In this document: one piece after another, positions 33,681 through 46,233 of the stretch
Layout: every line of letters starts with the position of its first letter
How positions within the stretch are numbered: the first letter of the stretch is position 1
Assembly (NCBI GenBank): GCA_023525975.1
Contig: CM042023.1
Location: 15,673,501-15,737,500 of the forward strand
Source of the DNA: Smallanthus sonchifolius
Lineage: Eukaryota; Streptophyta; Magnoliopsida; Asterales; Asteraceae
Reading direction: 5' to 3'
Length of the DNA: 64,000 bases
Notes under the pieces: generated by a model
What the model saw: the letters and a program-made list of their open reading frames with translations, nothing else
The model's database searches: none
Told to the model about the DNA's origin: nothing
Program-made: the position numbers and the translations under genes

Positions 33681-34991
33681 TCATAGGTCAAACAAATAAG
33701 GGTATGACTCCTTCAGTTCCGCCTCGGTCTCCCAAGTAGCTTCTGATCCTTTACGATGCTTCCATTGTACTTTAACCAACTGAATTGCTTTATTTCGTAG
33801 TTTCTTCTCTTTTCTGTCTAGTATGGCCACGGGTTCTTCAACATAATTGAGACTATTATCTACCTCAACGTCATTAAGCGGCATGTGTGCTGATTCGCAA
33901 ACTAGACACTTGCGCAAGTGTGACATGTGGAAAGTAGGGTGGATCCCACTTAACCCATCAGACAAATCTAGCCGATAAGCAACTTCACCAACCCGCGTCA
34001 ATATTTTGAAAGGTCCGACAAACCTCGGACTTAGTTTCCCTCTCTTTCTAAACCGAATAATCCCCTTCCAGTGAGATACTTTTAACAACACTTGATCTCC
34101 AACTTTGAACTCAATGGGTCTCCGCCTCTTATCTGCGTAAGAGTTCTGATGATCTAGTGCTGCTTTCATTCGGGCTTTAATCTGGTCAAACTTTTCGTAG
34201 GTCACCGTGACCACCTCTAAGCTTCCCATCTCTTTTTGTCCTATCTCACCCCAACAGACAAGGGTTCGGCATTTTCTACCATACAACATTTCGTAGGGCG
34301 GCATGCCAATAGTGGTGTGGTAGCTGTTGTTGTAGGAGAATTTTTCCAGAGGTAGGTGACTATCCTAACTGCTACCAAAATCTATAATGCACGCGCGGAG
34401 CATATCCTCCAACGTTTGGATGGTCCTCTTCGACTGACCATCCGTTTGTGGGTGATAAACCGTGCTGATGTTCAATCCCGTACCCATTACCTCATGAAAT
34501 CTTTTCTAGAACCTTGATGTGAATCTTGTGTCCCGGTCAGATACAATCGACAATGGTACACCATGTCGTGCAACTATCTCATTGATAAACACTTATGCCA
34601 GTTTCTCAAATGAATAAGTTTCACGGATCGGCAGGAAGTGTGCATTCTTTGTCAACCAATCCACTATTACCCAAATCGTATCATGCCCCTTAGCTGTGCA
34701 AGGCAGCTTCGTAATGAAGTCCATGGTAATACGCTCCTATTTTCATTCAGGTATGTCTAGAGGCTGGATCTTCCCATATGGCTTCTGATATTCGGCCTTA
34801 ACTTGTGAGCAGGTCCGACACTTACTCACGTATTCTATCACATCATTGTTCATGTTGGGCCACCAATACTCTTTCTTCAAATCCTGATACATCTTTGTGG
34901 TTCCCGGATGGATGGAATATCGAGACTTATGGGCCTCTTCTAGTACTTTGGCCCTAAGCTCTCCGCCTTTGGTACCCACATACGACCACAT
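33681..34991 (-). pseudogene. pol remnant (integrase plus chromodomain) of the C-LTR element
   Basis: The integrase zinc finger (HKSRYSIHPG, then CRTCSQVKAEYQKPYG) is in one frame at 34991-34743. The core lies in broken frames at about 34.7-34.3 kb. The integrase C-terminus with a complete chromodomain-type end (EATWETEAELKESYPYLF) forms one 207-codon frame at 34304-33681. Reverse transcriptase and everything further 5' are missing beyond 34991. The polypurine stretch and LTR C follow directly. Confidence 0.9.
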
Positions 34992-35039
34992 CGGGTCCTC
35001 ACTCCATGACTATTCATCTTTAACTTTGAAAATTATGAC

Positions 35040-35269
35040 ATTTTTTTTTCGAGAGTAGATGGTCTAGTAGTTAGGGGACTTTATTATTTTAATCGGGCCC
35101 AGAGTCCCCACCCTGGTTCGAAAAATACCCCATACCACCCAGGAGGAAACTCACAACTAAAAATACATCTCTGGCTAAACCTGGAATAATTTTTTTCCCT
35201 AACGAAACTCAAACCCATAACCTTCTATTTAGAAAGTCATAAAACTACCAATCAACCAGAATACTTCTC
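35040..35269 (-). mobile_element. tRNA-derived SINE, 11-bp target duplication
   Basis: Flanked by AAAATTATGAC at 35029-35039 and 35270-35280. On the minus strand: A-box-like ggttgattggtag, B box GGGTTTGAGTTTC, body, and an A-tail (T-run at 35041). It shares gtttcctcct with the SINE at 48.8 kb, suggesting one family. Confidence 0.8.
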
Positions 35270-35280
35270 AAAATTATGAC

Positions 35281-35548
35281 CCTTAATATACAAGGTATAA
35301 TTATAAGGTGGAACTTTGTGCTGTTTAATTATTTATTTTTCCAAGAACTATGTACCATCATAACCAATACAAATTTGGAAATAATAATTAATTTAATGGA
35401 CAGCAAATCAACGTGGAATTGGTTGCCACCAAGGACTCTTCTTTCTGACCCATTTTTCTGGTATTATTAGGCTGTTTTCTTATGCTAACTTACTATTTTT
35501 TGGCAGATCGATTATATTAAAACCAAAAATTATGTATTACCCATCTTG
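35281..35548. other. Spacer
   Basis: No gene or element was recognised. Confidence 0.4.
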
Positions 35549-35556
35549 GGTATATG

Positions 35557-36148
35557 TAGCGCTGGAAATGAACCGAATGTTCAGCGAACAGTTCGTGAAC
35601 ACTTCGGCGGAAAGTTCGTTTATGTTCGTTCGTTTAATAAATGAACGAACATGAACAACGAATTCCGTCCGATTAACAAAATGAACGAACATGAACAGAG
35701 ACCTCGTTCGTTCAATTGTGTTCGTGAACGTTCCATTGTGTTCGTGAACGTTCGTTTATGTTCGTTTACGTTCGTGTTCTTTTGTTTATGTTGTTCATTA
35801 AATATTTTTTTATATTTCTATTTAATTTTATCTAAACTTTTATATTTTTTAATTTTTAATTTATTTTTTACCCTAACAATTAACTAATTAAAGTAAGTTT
35901 GATACATGTACATAAAACTTGATATTAAAGTGATCTTATTAAATGTTCATTTCAAAAGACATTAGGGTTGACATCAAAGTCCTAAACAAGGCTTCGTCCG
36001 GTTCCGTTGGTGAACAAATACATTTCCTTAATGAACGAACACGAACATGAAATTTCGTTAGGTTAGTGTTCGTGAACTGTTCATGAACAAGTTAAATGCT
36101 AAAAGAACGAACACGTACAAGACTTCGTTCGGTTCGTTTACAGCCCTA
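35557..36148. mobile_element. hAT-type MITE with 8-bp target duplication
   Basis: Flanked by GGTATATG at 35549-35556 and 36149-36156. The ends are tagcgctggaaatgaaccgaa and the inverse of ttcggttcgtttacagcccta. The interior is packed with gttcgttcg / cgaacgaac words. Length 592 bp, non-coding. Confidence 0.88.
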
Positions 36149-36212
36149 GGTATATGTCTATGGTAAAATTTAGAGGTTAGTATTTGGTCAAAAGTAAACA
36201 TAACTACCCTAA

Positions 36213-38127
36213 GACTGCGTGAGGGTGGGGGCGTGGTGCCACCTCACCCACCACGGGCATGAAACACCGTGCCGGACCCGGGTAGGTGGGGGCATGAGGG
36301 TGAGGGCGTGGTGGTGTTCACGGGGGTGAGAGGCGATTCCATGGTCAAACTAGCCGTTGCATCAGTCAAAAGATCCGTTGGGGCACCAAAATAAATATAT
36401 ATAAATATATATATATTTTTTAATTACCTATGTATACTTTAACTAAACCAAATATCAATTCTCACTAAACCTACCATCTATATACTCTCTAAACCTACCA
36501 AAAAAATCAAACACCAATGGATTTTTCTTCATCATCGGATTCATCCTCCGACTCATCGGATGGTGACGAGCTTTTCGTGAGTGCGGTTCAAGCATCTGTG
36601 ATGTTTATAAATCATCTAGTTGAAGAATCTTCTAAAGTTTCAAAACGATTCAAGGTTAACCGGGATCGTGCGGCTGCAAATAATCTTCTAGTAAGAGATT
36701 ATTTTACGGAAAATCACAATTATAACGACAAGGCTTTCAAACGTCGTTTTAGAATGGGTCATCCGTTATTCGTTCGAATTATAGAGTATTTAGAACGAGA
36801 GTTCGAATATTTCCAACAAAAATACGACGCACGAATGAGGCTTGGGTTCACTTCTTTAAAAAAGTGTACGTAGACGATTCGGCGACTCGTGTACGGGAAA
36901 GCAACTGACTTAATGGATGACTATTTGAAGATGGCGGAAAAAATATCGCGTGATAGTCTTCACCATTTTTGTGAAGGTATTTCTTAACTTATATATTTAC
37001 TAATTTAGTATAGTAACATATGTAGTACATAAAATAGTTTTTGTAACATGTATGTATAATTAGCTTGTATGGGAAAAAATATTTAAGGAAACAACGAAAT
37101 ATGATATACAGAAAGTATACGACGCACATGAGTCTGTCCATGGCCTTCCGGGGATGTTTGGTAGCATCGACTGCATTCAATGGGAGTGGGAAAACTGTCC
37201 TACTGCGTGGCGAGGTCAACACCAACGAGGAGACCATCCTCGGCCCACATTAATGCTCGATGCCGTGTCATCGAACGATCTTTGGATTTGGCAAGCATTC
37301 TTTGGTGTTCCGGGATCAAACAATGATATAAATGTTTTAGATCAGTCACCTGTTTTTGACGATATCGAGAACGGCGTTACACCCGAGTCTTCTTTTATTG
37401 CCAATGACAATGAATACGGATTTGGTTATTATCTCGCCGACGGTATTTATCCAGAATATTCTTCTATTGTCAAATCATTTACATGTCCGCAAAAAAGGGA
37501 TGAAAAAAGATGGGCACTTTAAAAGAACTCATGAGTCGGCGAGAAAAGATATCGAACGAGCATTCGGCGTCTTAAAAAAGAAATTGCATATAATTAGTCA
37601 TCTCGCACGTATATGGACGAAAGACAAAATTCGGAATGCAATGTATGCTTGTCTGATATTACATAACATGGTTATAGAAGATAAAGGGCGAGCGATCTGC
37701 ACCGACTATGAAGAGGAAGAGCCGACTAATATAGAAATAACAAACGAACAAAGACTAGCAAACCGTCGGATAATCTGTTGTTCGGAAACTCATACAAACC
37801 TTAAAACTGATCTGATGAAGCATATATGGAGTAATCATAATTATCGTTAGATTTAATTGTTGTATTTTTACAATGTATTGGTAATGTAATTTATTAAATT
37901 AAATTAGGTTTTTTATTTATTTGTGGTTTTAAATAGCATTATTTTTTAATATAAATAATATATACAAATTAATTAAAAAAACAATGATTATATAATTATT
38001 ACAAAACTGGTCATGACCGTCACCCTACCATTACGCACCTGGGTGAGAGTGAGGGTGAGGGTGAAGGAAGACAGTATCTACGTGGCACAGAAAATCCCTC
38101 ACGCTCAACCATGTATTACGGATAGTC
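36213..38127 (+). mobile_element. PIF/Harbinger element
   Basis: The transposase relic lies inside a unit bordered by TAA at 36210-36212 and 38128-38130, the 3-bp duplication typical of this superfamily. The ends are weakly inverted: left GACTGCGTGAGGG; right, on the minus strand, GACT and, about 20 bases on, GCGTGAGGG. GC-rich gtgagggtg words sit near both ends. Confidence 0.7.
36517..37850 (+). pseudogene. PIF/Harbinger transposase, broken
   Basis: Exon 1 starts at the ATG at 36517 with a Ser/Asp-rich head and a plant PIF-type N-terminal domain (FKRRFRMGHPLFVRI). It has an in-frame TAG at 36871 and reads on to about 36977. An intron with GT and AG borders follows to about 37060. The DDE domain then shows GSIDCIQWEWENC (first Asp), GSNNDINVL (second Asp) and RKDIERAFGVL (Glu). 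One-base shifts near 37090 and 37500 break the frame. The three catalytic residues are kept, so it decayed fairly recently. The HARBI1/ALP1-like host family is an alternative, but the target duplication and ends favour a transposon. Confidence 0.9.
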
Positions 38128-38130
38128 TAA

Positions 38131-38917
38131 ATTAAGAACTTCGTACTTTCAAGACATTGACGTGTCACTTTTAGTGCTAAATTATTATCGACTAATTACA
38201 ACGAATTCGAAATTCGAAAAGTAAACATAACAAATTCAAAGTTTTATTGTTTAAAACATGTTTCTATAATAAAAATTAATGTGAAGAAATGTTATAACAC
38301 TAAACGTCCAACTAATAAATAATCCATAAAATTAATTCCTTTTTTTCTCATTTATATATCGAGTTGTGAAATAATGCTTTCCTATTTGAAACTATATGCT
38401 AACTAGTAATTTACCCCGCCGCGTTGCGGCCGGTGCGTGCCACGACACGTTAAACAACGAACGCAAAACTGCTTCGATCTTTAAAAAAAAAAAAAGGAAA
38501 GCTAAACCGTTAAATAGATCAAAGTGTTCTAAAAAGCTAAAAAAAGGACACCAAACGGCTTCGAAACTTATAAAAAACTAAATCGTTAAATAAATGAAAG
38601 TCTTTGAAGAGCCACGTGCATTGCGGCGCGTGAACTCGCACGTAGCGGCACGTTAAAACACAAAATATATTAAAAAAACACAACATTTAATAGAGCATTC
38701 ATAATATTAAAGATGTTATATAAAAATATGAACAGTTTAAAAAGTTAAAATGTATCAAATGAACAAACGTATACGAAACTTTATATAAAAAAGCAAAACC
38801 TTTACGCAAATGCCCGCGTTGCAGCAAAATAGTTAGTAACATTACAAAAACTTTATAAATTTTTTTTAACCGTAACTAAGTTGTTAAAAGAAGTTAACGG
38901 TAAAAAAAATAGAAAAT
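38131..38917. other. Spacer with Helitron-like 3' end signals
   Basis: On the minus strand the sequence at 38403-38430 has a hairpin (CCGCAACGCGG) followed by aattaCTAG and T, resembling a Helitron end. GC-rich ttgcggc words recur at 38620 and 38815. No 5' end was identified and no gene is seen. Confidence 0.4.
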
Positions 38918-41900
38918 TGTCACACCCCGCAAAGGCGGAAAAACGGGATGTAACCGGTATATCGCATTGAACACAAGTACAAGAGAAACTAAAAGGAAAG
39001 TTGTGCATTACATTGAACCATACTACATGCTTCTAACGAAAGTACGAATACATGAAAATCCTGAATCAATACAAAGTGTCTAAAATGCATGACTACAACC
39101 AAAGGTACACAATAATAATTATTCCCAAAAGCAAGCCGTTTAAAGCTCGTGATCCCCATAACTGTTTACCTGAAAAACATGTTTCGAAAACGGGTCAACT
39201 ATAAAAATAGTTGGTGAGTACGCAGGTTTTGCGTCTAGATAAGAAAAAGTAAGTAAATAAATTTTAAAATGTAATAGTAACCATCCACAGATGATCAAGT
39301 ACACGTGTTAAGATTTAATTACCCTGAGCCACAATCAAAACCGTCAGACTAGTTGTTGCCCCTGTATCCAGGTGTCGAATGTGAACACCTACTATGGCTA
39401 ATTATGCGCCCAAATGACCCTACAAGTCTGGTTGGCGCGACCAACCCTGGGCGGGGGTGTCAACCCAAATAGTACTATTCATAATTTCCACCGGGTATCC
39501 AAGCTAATTGATTGTGTTAAAGTGGGGACTTAATATATTCATAAGTAAACCCAGGAAACAACGTGTAGTGTGTGAAACAGCTTTCCCCCCGTAAAATAGT
39601 AAAAATAAAAGTGAGGCCACGAAATTCACTTGAACATCGTTGGTGATAAGTGTGACATAGTCAACAAAAACAACAAAGTACGGTTAACATCCAAATTCTA
39701 TCAAAGGCCAGCAGCCAAATGCAAGCAGAGTGTGGCTAGCAACTCAGTGCTACCAAGGTACGGCTAAATCCGCAAGAACCGCAAAAACAGGTGTCCTAAT
39801 CGAGTCCTACTAACCAAGTACACACGAAAAAATAGCATTTAGGACGTCTAAAGTATAAAACTGAGTCTACTACTCAAAAGTGGCTATGCAGTCGGTTGCA
39901 TACCCAAAACCCGTGCACACACGTACGAACCGCTCAAAAGTTGTAAAACGGGCTTTTATATAAATTCGTGACTTTGAAACCTTAAGTTTTAGATTTTATT
40001 AATGAATATAAGTAGTTATAATGTCATATATGATAAAATCTCAAGTCACAGTTTCGTTTGACCAAAAATGCGGTTACACACGTAAAGTCCGGTTTACGGT
40101 TTAAAAATTCGATTCGTCCGAAATTAGGATTTTAGTGTGATTTTAGCGCCCAATTTAAAAACCCAATTTCAAGTTTTTAATGTGATCATACTTCTTTCAA
40201 AAATCCCCCAAAACTTTTGTAAAAACAATTTTACTCAAAAAAAATTCCAAAAATGGTAACTTTTTATAAAATTTTAATGGACCATAATTTCAAAACCATA
40301 CTTACACATAAATTTACTTCTTCAAACTATTACCAATTGATCATATATATAAATAAAAATATCTGACCAATTTTATATTTTTCCAATATACAGATTATTT
40401 ATTATGAATATAATATTGTTAAAACTTAATAAATTAGGGGAAAATAGTTAAACTTATCAAAACTTCACCAAATTTTAACCAAATTAGTTTTAGGTCCATA
40501 TGAGATACATTCCAAGTTTCAGGTCCAAAAGTTGTCAAGAAGTATAAAATCCCCAAATCATTTGTTTAAACTTTATAAATACTAAACACCTACTTAAACA
40601 ACTCCAATTTTTACGAAATTTAGACAAGAGTCTTCATTTCTAATAAAATAACTAATGTCCAAATTCCATATTTTTCCAATACTCGGAGGTATTTTTCTTT
40701 TCCAATTTTCATGTATTAAACTTGTAGAAATTTTAATAAATAATCTATAAATAGTTTAGTTACCAAACTTTCCAGATCTCACTTTTTATATAAATACTAC
40801 TTTTTAAAAATAAATTTGGAAGCTAAATCAAAAGTTTATAAAAATCTATCAAGAACAATTATTGTATAAAAATAAATATATTAGTTTCACGTGAACCGGG
40901 GTTGGTTTTATAACCTAATAACCACTCAAAATATCAAATATCTCAATACTAAATATTTTCGGGTTCAATTCCCAACCAATGACTCATAAAACTATTCTAA
41001 CATAAAATTAAATCTTAACGGGTAAAGTTTATACATTTCGTATAAATGGTTCGCGTACGCGGAACTTCCCATATTTCACATTCAATACGAACCAAAAACA
41101 CCATTAGGATCGTTTTTATCTCTCGAGCATTTCCACATACTCAAAATTGACATGCAATGCATTTGGATGGCCATGCAACCCGATCAATTTCCTGTTTCGG
41201 TCCTAAAAACTGTTACAATCTGTTCGTACTAAAAAAAAATATACTTCCCAACATCTGATCGAAATTTCCTTAGGTGAAAACATTCATATATATGTTAAAA
41301 AACTACTGTCCAAAAATCGTCACGATCCAAAGGTCGGATCTCCGGGATCGACGATTCTTTGAGACCTAGTTTTTCAAATCCGAAAATCCGATCAGTCACA
41401 TTCGAGGGTAAGAAAAGCATAGCTAGAGAGCTCTGATAAAAAATTCCTCCGGTAGGATTTTGCGTCTATGTGTTAACAACATCATATCCAGAATTCATGC
41501 ATTTCTAACGGTCGGATTTTCGGGGATCGTCCGATCTTTAAAACTGCGCATGCATAAAACTTTCTGGACAGATTTTAAATGAATTTAAGCAAAGATTTAG
41601 AGAAATCTGAGCTTACCATTGCGTTCGTAGCATCGAGAAATGGTTCCGGGTGAAAAACGGGCTTCGGCCGCCACCGACCACCGCGCCGGACCACCGTTGG
41701 CCGCCACGCACCACTGCCGGACCACCACTACTTCGCCGGAATCCTCTCCACTCTCTCTCTAACTTTTTCTTTGAATTTTGTAAATGAGAAAAGGGAGATG
41801 GAGTTGGGGTATTTATAGCCCCGTGGTATCCGATCACGTGTCGGTTTTTCGCTTAAATGAACCCGATAAAAATAGGGACGTTATTTTACTCAGAAATAAC

Positions 41901-42193
41901 TTATTATAATTTATTATATTATAATTTATTATTTTCCCTCAAGTCCTTGCGTCTCGTAAATATATATCTTTTCGGATTTAAATTAAAATTTACGAAACCG
42001 TTCGACTCGGGTGGTAACGCGTATAAACTAGAACTTGATCAAAATTTTGACATTATACACCCAAATAAATCTTGCTATTTTTTTCGTTCACTAACGAGTT
42101 CCTTTCGTTTGAAAGTATATTTTAACATAATAATACTATTATTATATGAACTTGTCGAACGCGGTTTTGACCTACAAATTCGCGGTTGTCACA
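38918..42193 (-). mobile_element. 3.3-kb gypsy LTR (type D), copy 2
   Basis: Same start (TGTCACACCCCGC) and end (GCGGTTGTCACA) as the solo LTR at 29.7 kb. A minus-strand TATA (CTATAAATACCCC) near 41815 marks the promoter; the solo copy is mutated there. Integrase remnants lie directly right of it in minus orientation, so this is a 3' LTR. Confidence 0.85.
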
Positions 42194-42773
42194 TTCTACC
42201 CTAGTTAACAGAATTTCGTCCCGAAATTCAACTGGTATAATAGTTGACAAGTTCTTTTTCGTAACTTGATTCATGTACGATCATCAAGGGAAATCTAGTT
42301 TCTTAGATACAGTAGGAAGATTTGACAAATCGAGATCTAAGAATCATAGAGAGTAGGTTATACCTAGAAAGGCTCAAAAACAAATTGAATAATCATGAGA
42401 GAAAAATCCTTCGAATTTCAAAGAATCTATAGATCACTGTTTCACCGGATCAGTCAAAAAGGTACACTGCTGGTGTTATTCAGAAGATTAAGAAATCTGT
42501 CATAAGATTGATATACACAGATATACAAAGTTGGTACAAATCCAAAATGATATTTTGATACAAAATCCCAGTGATTTAGTATCTTTTTATGAGCAAGGAA
42601 AAGTATCATTCGACTTGGTGCCATTAAGGAATACTATTATAAATAGTAACCATAAAATTATAGTATGAGAGGTGCTATTAAAATCCAAAGAGTCGGTAGA
42701 ATCACCACGACTCATTGGAATAAAAATGTATCATAGCGATAACAAATATCATAGGTTATAAAGGATGGTCATA

Positions 42774-43570
42774 TCATGTACTTAGAATACAGAGAGATAA
42801 CACCTCGTTAAAATGAAACTTGTCGTCAATACGAACTTCCTTAGGTTGTATAATTACGGATTCGTCGGCTAAACACCTTTTGAGACTCGATATACGATAA
42901 GCATCGTATATACCATTAAGCTCCTGAGGTAGTTTTAGTTTGTACATAACAAGACCAATCAAATGATTACTACCAACTTCAGCACAACAAAATGGTGATC
43001 AACATTTGTGTCAAAACAGAGCTTCCAATGGTGCTCATTTAATGGTAGTGTGAACACTGTTAGTGTAAGGAAATCGGACCAAAGGTAAAAGAGTATCCAA
43101 ATTACCACTAAATTGTATCACACAAGCCCTTAGCATATCCTCCAATGTATGAATAGTTTGATCACTTAGACCGTCGGTTTGAGGATAGTAAGTGGTGCTC
43201 ATATCTAAGCGCGTTCTCAAAGCTTTTTGTATTGTCTGCCAGAAATGGGATGTAAAGCGACTATCCCTATCGGAGATAAAGGAAATAGGCACTCCATGCC
43301 TTGCTACAATTTCACTACTATACAGTCGAGCTAGCTTTTCTATCTAGAAGTCCTCTTGGATAAGTAGGAAATGTGCAGAGTTGTCATTAATTAGTTAACA
43401 ATGTCCCAAAATTAATCATAGCCGCCTAAATTTCTAGGTAGGCCTAGTAACGAAATCTATTGAAATTTGTTCCCACATCCACTGTGAAATCTCGGGTTGT
43501 TGTACCTTGTGATTGTCAGTAATAGTAGTTACTATTCAATAGTTTGTACATTGTTGCATCATAGGGCGAT
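42774..43570 (-). pseudogene. Integrase relic of the D-LTR element
   Basis: The minus strand shows scattered integrase blocks: the QWMWEQISIDFVT region at about 43.4-43.5 kb, the core block SDRDSRFTSHFWQTI with YYPQTDGLSDQTIHTLEDML at 43292-43035, and a SSLKRCLADES block at about 42.9 kb. Many stops and frameshifts. Reverse transcriptase was not recognised further right. Confidence 0.75.
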
Positions 43571-44809
43571 ACAACATGGTTGGTGTGTATACGACATAAC
43601 CGTAAAAGTAGATACAAGGGAATTTTGAAAATCAACATAACAAAAGGACGAGATTCACACTTCTTGTACTAGAATTGAAGAGTGATGATTAGTCATTAGA
43701 GAATGAATTAATAACGAGAAATCCAAGCTTAAAGCTTTACAAAGCAAGTATATAATGAGTACCAGTATGATTGTACCAAACTCGAGTCGTGAAACCGAAG
43801 ATTAACAAACAAAGGATATTATACTAGGATTCTGTCGAGATAAATTTGCTAAGAGTCAAATTTACTCAATCCTATCAAGTGTTATAGGAAATGAGTCATA
43901 ATCATAAAATAAATGTCAGCGATGACCCGTGCTATGTAACCTCACCACAAAGTATTAGGATTCGATACTAACTCGCATATTAGTCTCGATATAATATAAC
44001 CATGTTTGGTGATTTTCAATTAAAGGTTCATATACCTATTGTCGAAAGTTAGCAATGGGCTATATGATAATCGAGTCACCACAAGATCTAGATAGAGAAA
44101 GTGACTAAAGATCTAGGACGATCTAATCAAGTAGATTAGTTAAAAGACTAGGTGCCAGTTCAATAGTTGGACATTGAATTGACTACCACCAGAAGTCGAA
44201 TTTGGTTAACGGTCAGAAATGGAATTCTGAAATTTTAAACAAACGGTGATATTAACGTGTTTAACTGCATAATTAAAGTCCACGCAATGCAGCGGGTTTG
44301 CAAAGCTCGTTGCGACGACGACAATAGCGTGACTAAGTACATAAAGAAACGTATGAAGTTTCCACGACTCGGTCTTCCGCAGGATGCAGCGGGTTTGCGA
44401 ACCTCGTTACGTGCGTTGCGGCGGTGACAATAACGTGACTAATTAAATAAAAGAAACGTATGAAGTTGCTGATACACGGTTATGGAGATCAAAAAATAGA
44501 TAGATTGCGACGCGAATAGGAGTTAACATTGAAACGACAAATTCGTTAAAGAAGTTAGTAACAATTTAAAAATAGAAAAAGGTAATTTTTATAAACGAAT
44601 ATAAAAAAGTAAGAAAAAAACGAAATTTGAGGGGTAGATCGAGTTGGCACTAACATGTTTAAGTATATAAAAAAACATACGAATTTTATGCGAATCAGTT
44701 TGGGAGATTGAACCAAAGATAGAAAAAAACTTTTATGGTTCACACATTACGGCCTAATTATTAAAAAAATTAATCAAAAAAAAAAAAGAAATAAAAAAAG
44801 AAAAAGAAG
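43571..44809. other. Decayed spacer with a direct repeat
   Basis: A segment of about 110 bp containing gcagcgggtttgc and aagaaacgtatgaagtt is repeated at about 44288 and 44388. The rest may be remains of the D element, but no domain can be read. The end is A-rich. Confidence 0.45.
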
Positions 44810-44824
44810 AAAAAAAAACCAAAA

Positions 44825-44925
44825 AAAAATATTTGTTAGGCCCAGGGTTTGAGCCTGCGTCCCAACACCAAGTTAAATATTTAAGCATGTAACCTTTAAC
44901 TAAGCCACCAGAATTTGCTTTTGAG
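44825..44925 (-). other. tRNA-like SINE head or tRNA pseudogene
   Basis: Minus-strand A-box-like ggtggcttagttaaagg and B-box-like GGCTCAAACCC are spaced as in tRNAs, followed by a T-rich stretch. No target duplication was identified. Confidence 0.35.
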
Positions 44926-45379
44926 TAAAAAATAAAAAATCAAATACAAAAGAGATAAAAAAAATGGTTTTGTTGATGGCCACTTATTAATCACCCCCCT
45001 TACATTTTAAGATTATTAGAATTAGAACTCTATCCATATATTTATGTGGTCAACGTTCTTTTGGAGTTCCTTTCATGGGGGGCTTAGTGTTTAGGCAAGA
45101 ATAGTAAAATAGCAAAATTACAAAATACAACAATTAGCAAGAGTACTTTTCAAGACTAATATGGGTAAACACCGCTCTCTTATCCACAAGAAACCCTACC
45201 AACATAATGGGAAGAAAGAAAATAATAATACATGTACCTAATTAAATTAATTATTTGACAAAACATGTCATGTTAGTAGCTAATGTCATTAAATGTTAAC
45301 CTATTTTTCTCAATTTAAGAATCATTTAATTTTTTGATTACGTAAATCATACTTTTATTTTATATTCTATTTTCATAAT
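44926..45379. other. AT-rich spacer
   Basis: Nothing recognised. Confidence 0.4.
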
Positions 45380-45388
45380 TATAATTTT

Positions 45389-46000
45389 GGGAAAACTTCA
45401 CAATAGTAACCAACTTTCAACTTTGTTCCAATTAAGTAACTCATACTTTTTTTGTCTCAATTAGGTCACTCAACTTGTTAATGGTGTTCTAATACTATGT
45501 TTTTTACTTAAACAACAAGTTAACTTTCCTACGTGGCTTTTTTTTTCTTTTTCTTTTTTTTAATTGATGCTGATATGGAATTAATATATATATATATATA
45601 AGATTTATTAGTTAAAATAATCAAAATTCTTATATTTAAACAATCGATCAAATTCAGACTACGTCCACGAACTTTCAAGAGTTAGGGTATCAGGAAGAAA
45701 CATGAAGACGACCGTAGAACTAGGACGTAAAACAAGAACGCCGGGAGAAACGTAGAACTGGGGCGTAGAACAAGAACGCCGTGAACTCGGTGAACGTGAA
45801 TGACGGTTTTTGCGACGGCAGGAACTTGAACTCGGTGAAGGAAGAATAAACTTGAGCAACATAAGATTGACGGCAGGTTTATTTGATGATATTTCTTGAC
45901 TTTGGCTAACTATTAGTTTGATATTTTATTGCTTTTGTACAGGGAATTTGCAAATTTTTTTCATACAGTTATATTTAAGAATTTGGAATTTGCTATTGAA

Positions 46001-46032
<32 letters not shown>

Positions 46033-46224
46033 TCCATATCAGCATCAATTAAAAAAAAGAATTAGAAAAAATACCACATAGGCAAGTTAACTTGTTGTTT
46101 AGGTAAAATACATAGTATTAGAACACCATTAACAAGTTGAATGACCTAAATGAGACAAAAAAAAGTATGAGTTACTTAATTGAAACAAAGTTGAAAGTTG
46201 GTTACTATTATATGAAGTTTTCCC
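45389..46224. mobile_element. Foldback Mutator-type (MULE) element with 9-bp target duplication
   Basis: Flanked by identical 9-mers TATAATTTT (45380-45388 and 46225-46233). Terminal inverted repeats of about 210 bp (to about 45600 and from about 46003), close to 93% identical by eye, begin gggaaaacttca and end inside (TA)n. The 400-bp core contains repeated gaacgccg / gtagaact phrases and no transposase. It could be captured host sequence. Confidence 0.92.
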
Positions 46225-46233
46225 TATAATTTT

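Noticed and set aside
35651..35887. 78-codon frame
   Set aside because: It lies inside the hAT MITE and is made of its gttcgttcg words.
42198..42770. Gene between LTR D2 and the integrase relic
   Set aside because: This is the region between integrase and 3' LTR of a gypsy element; only short broken frames are present.
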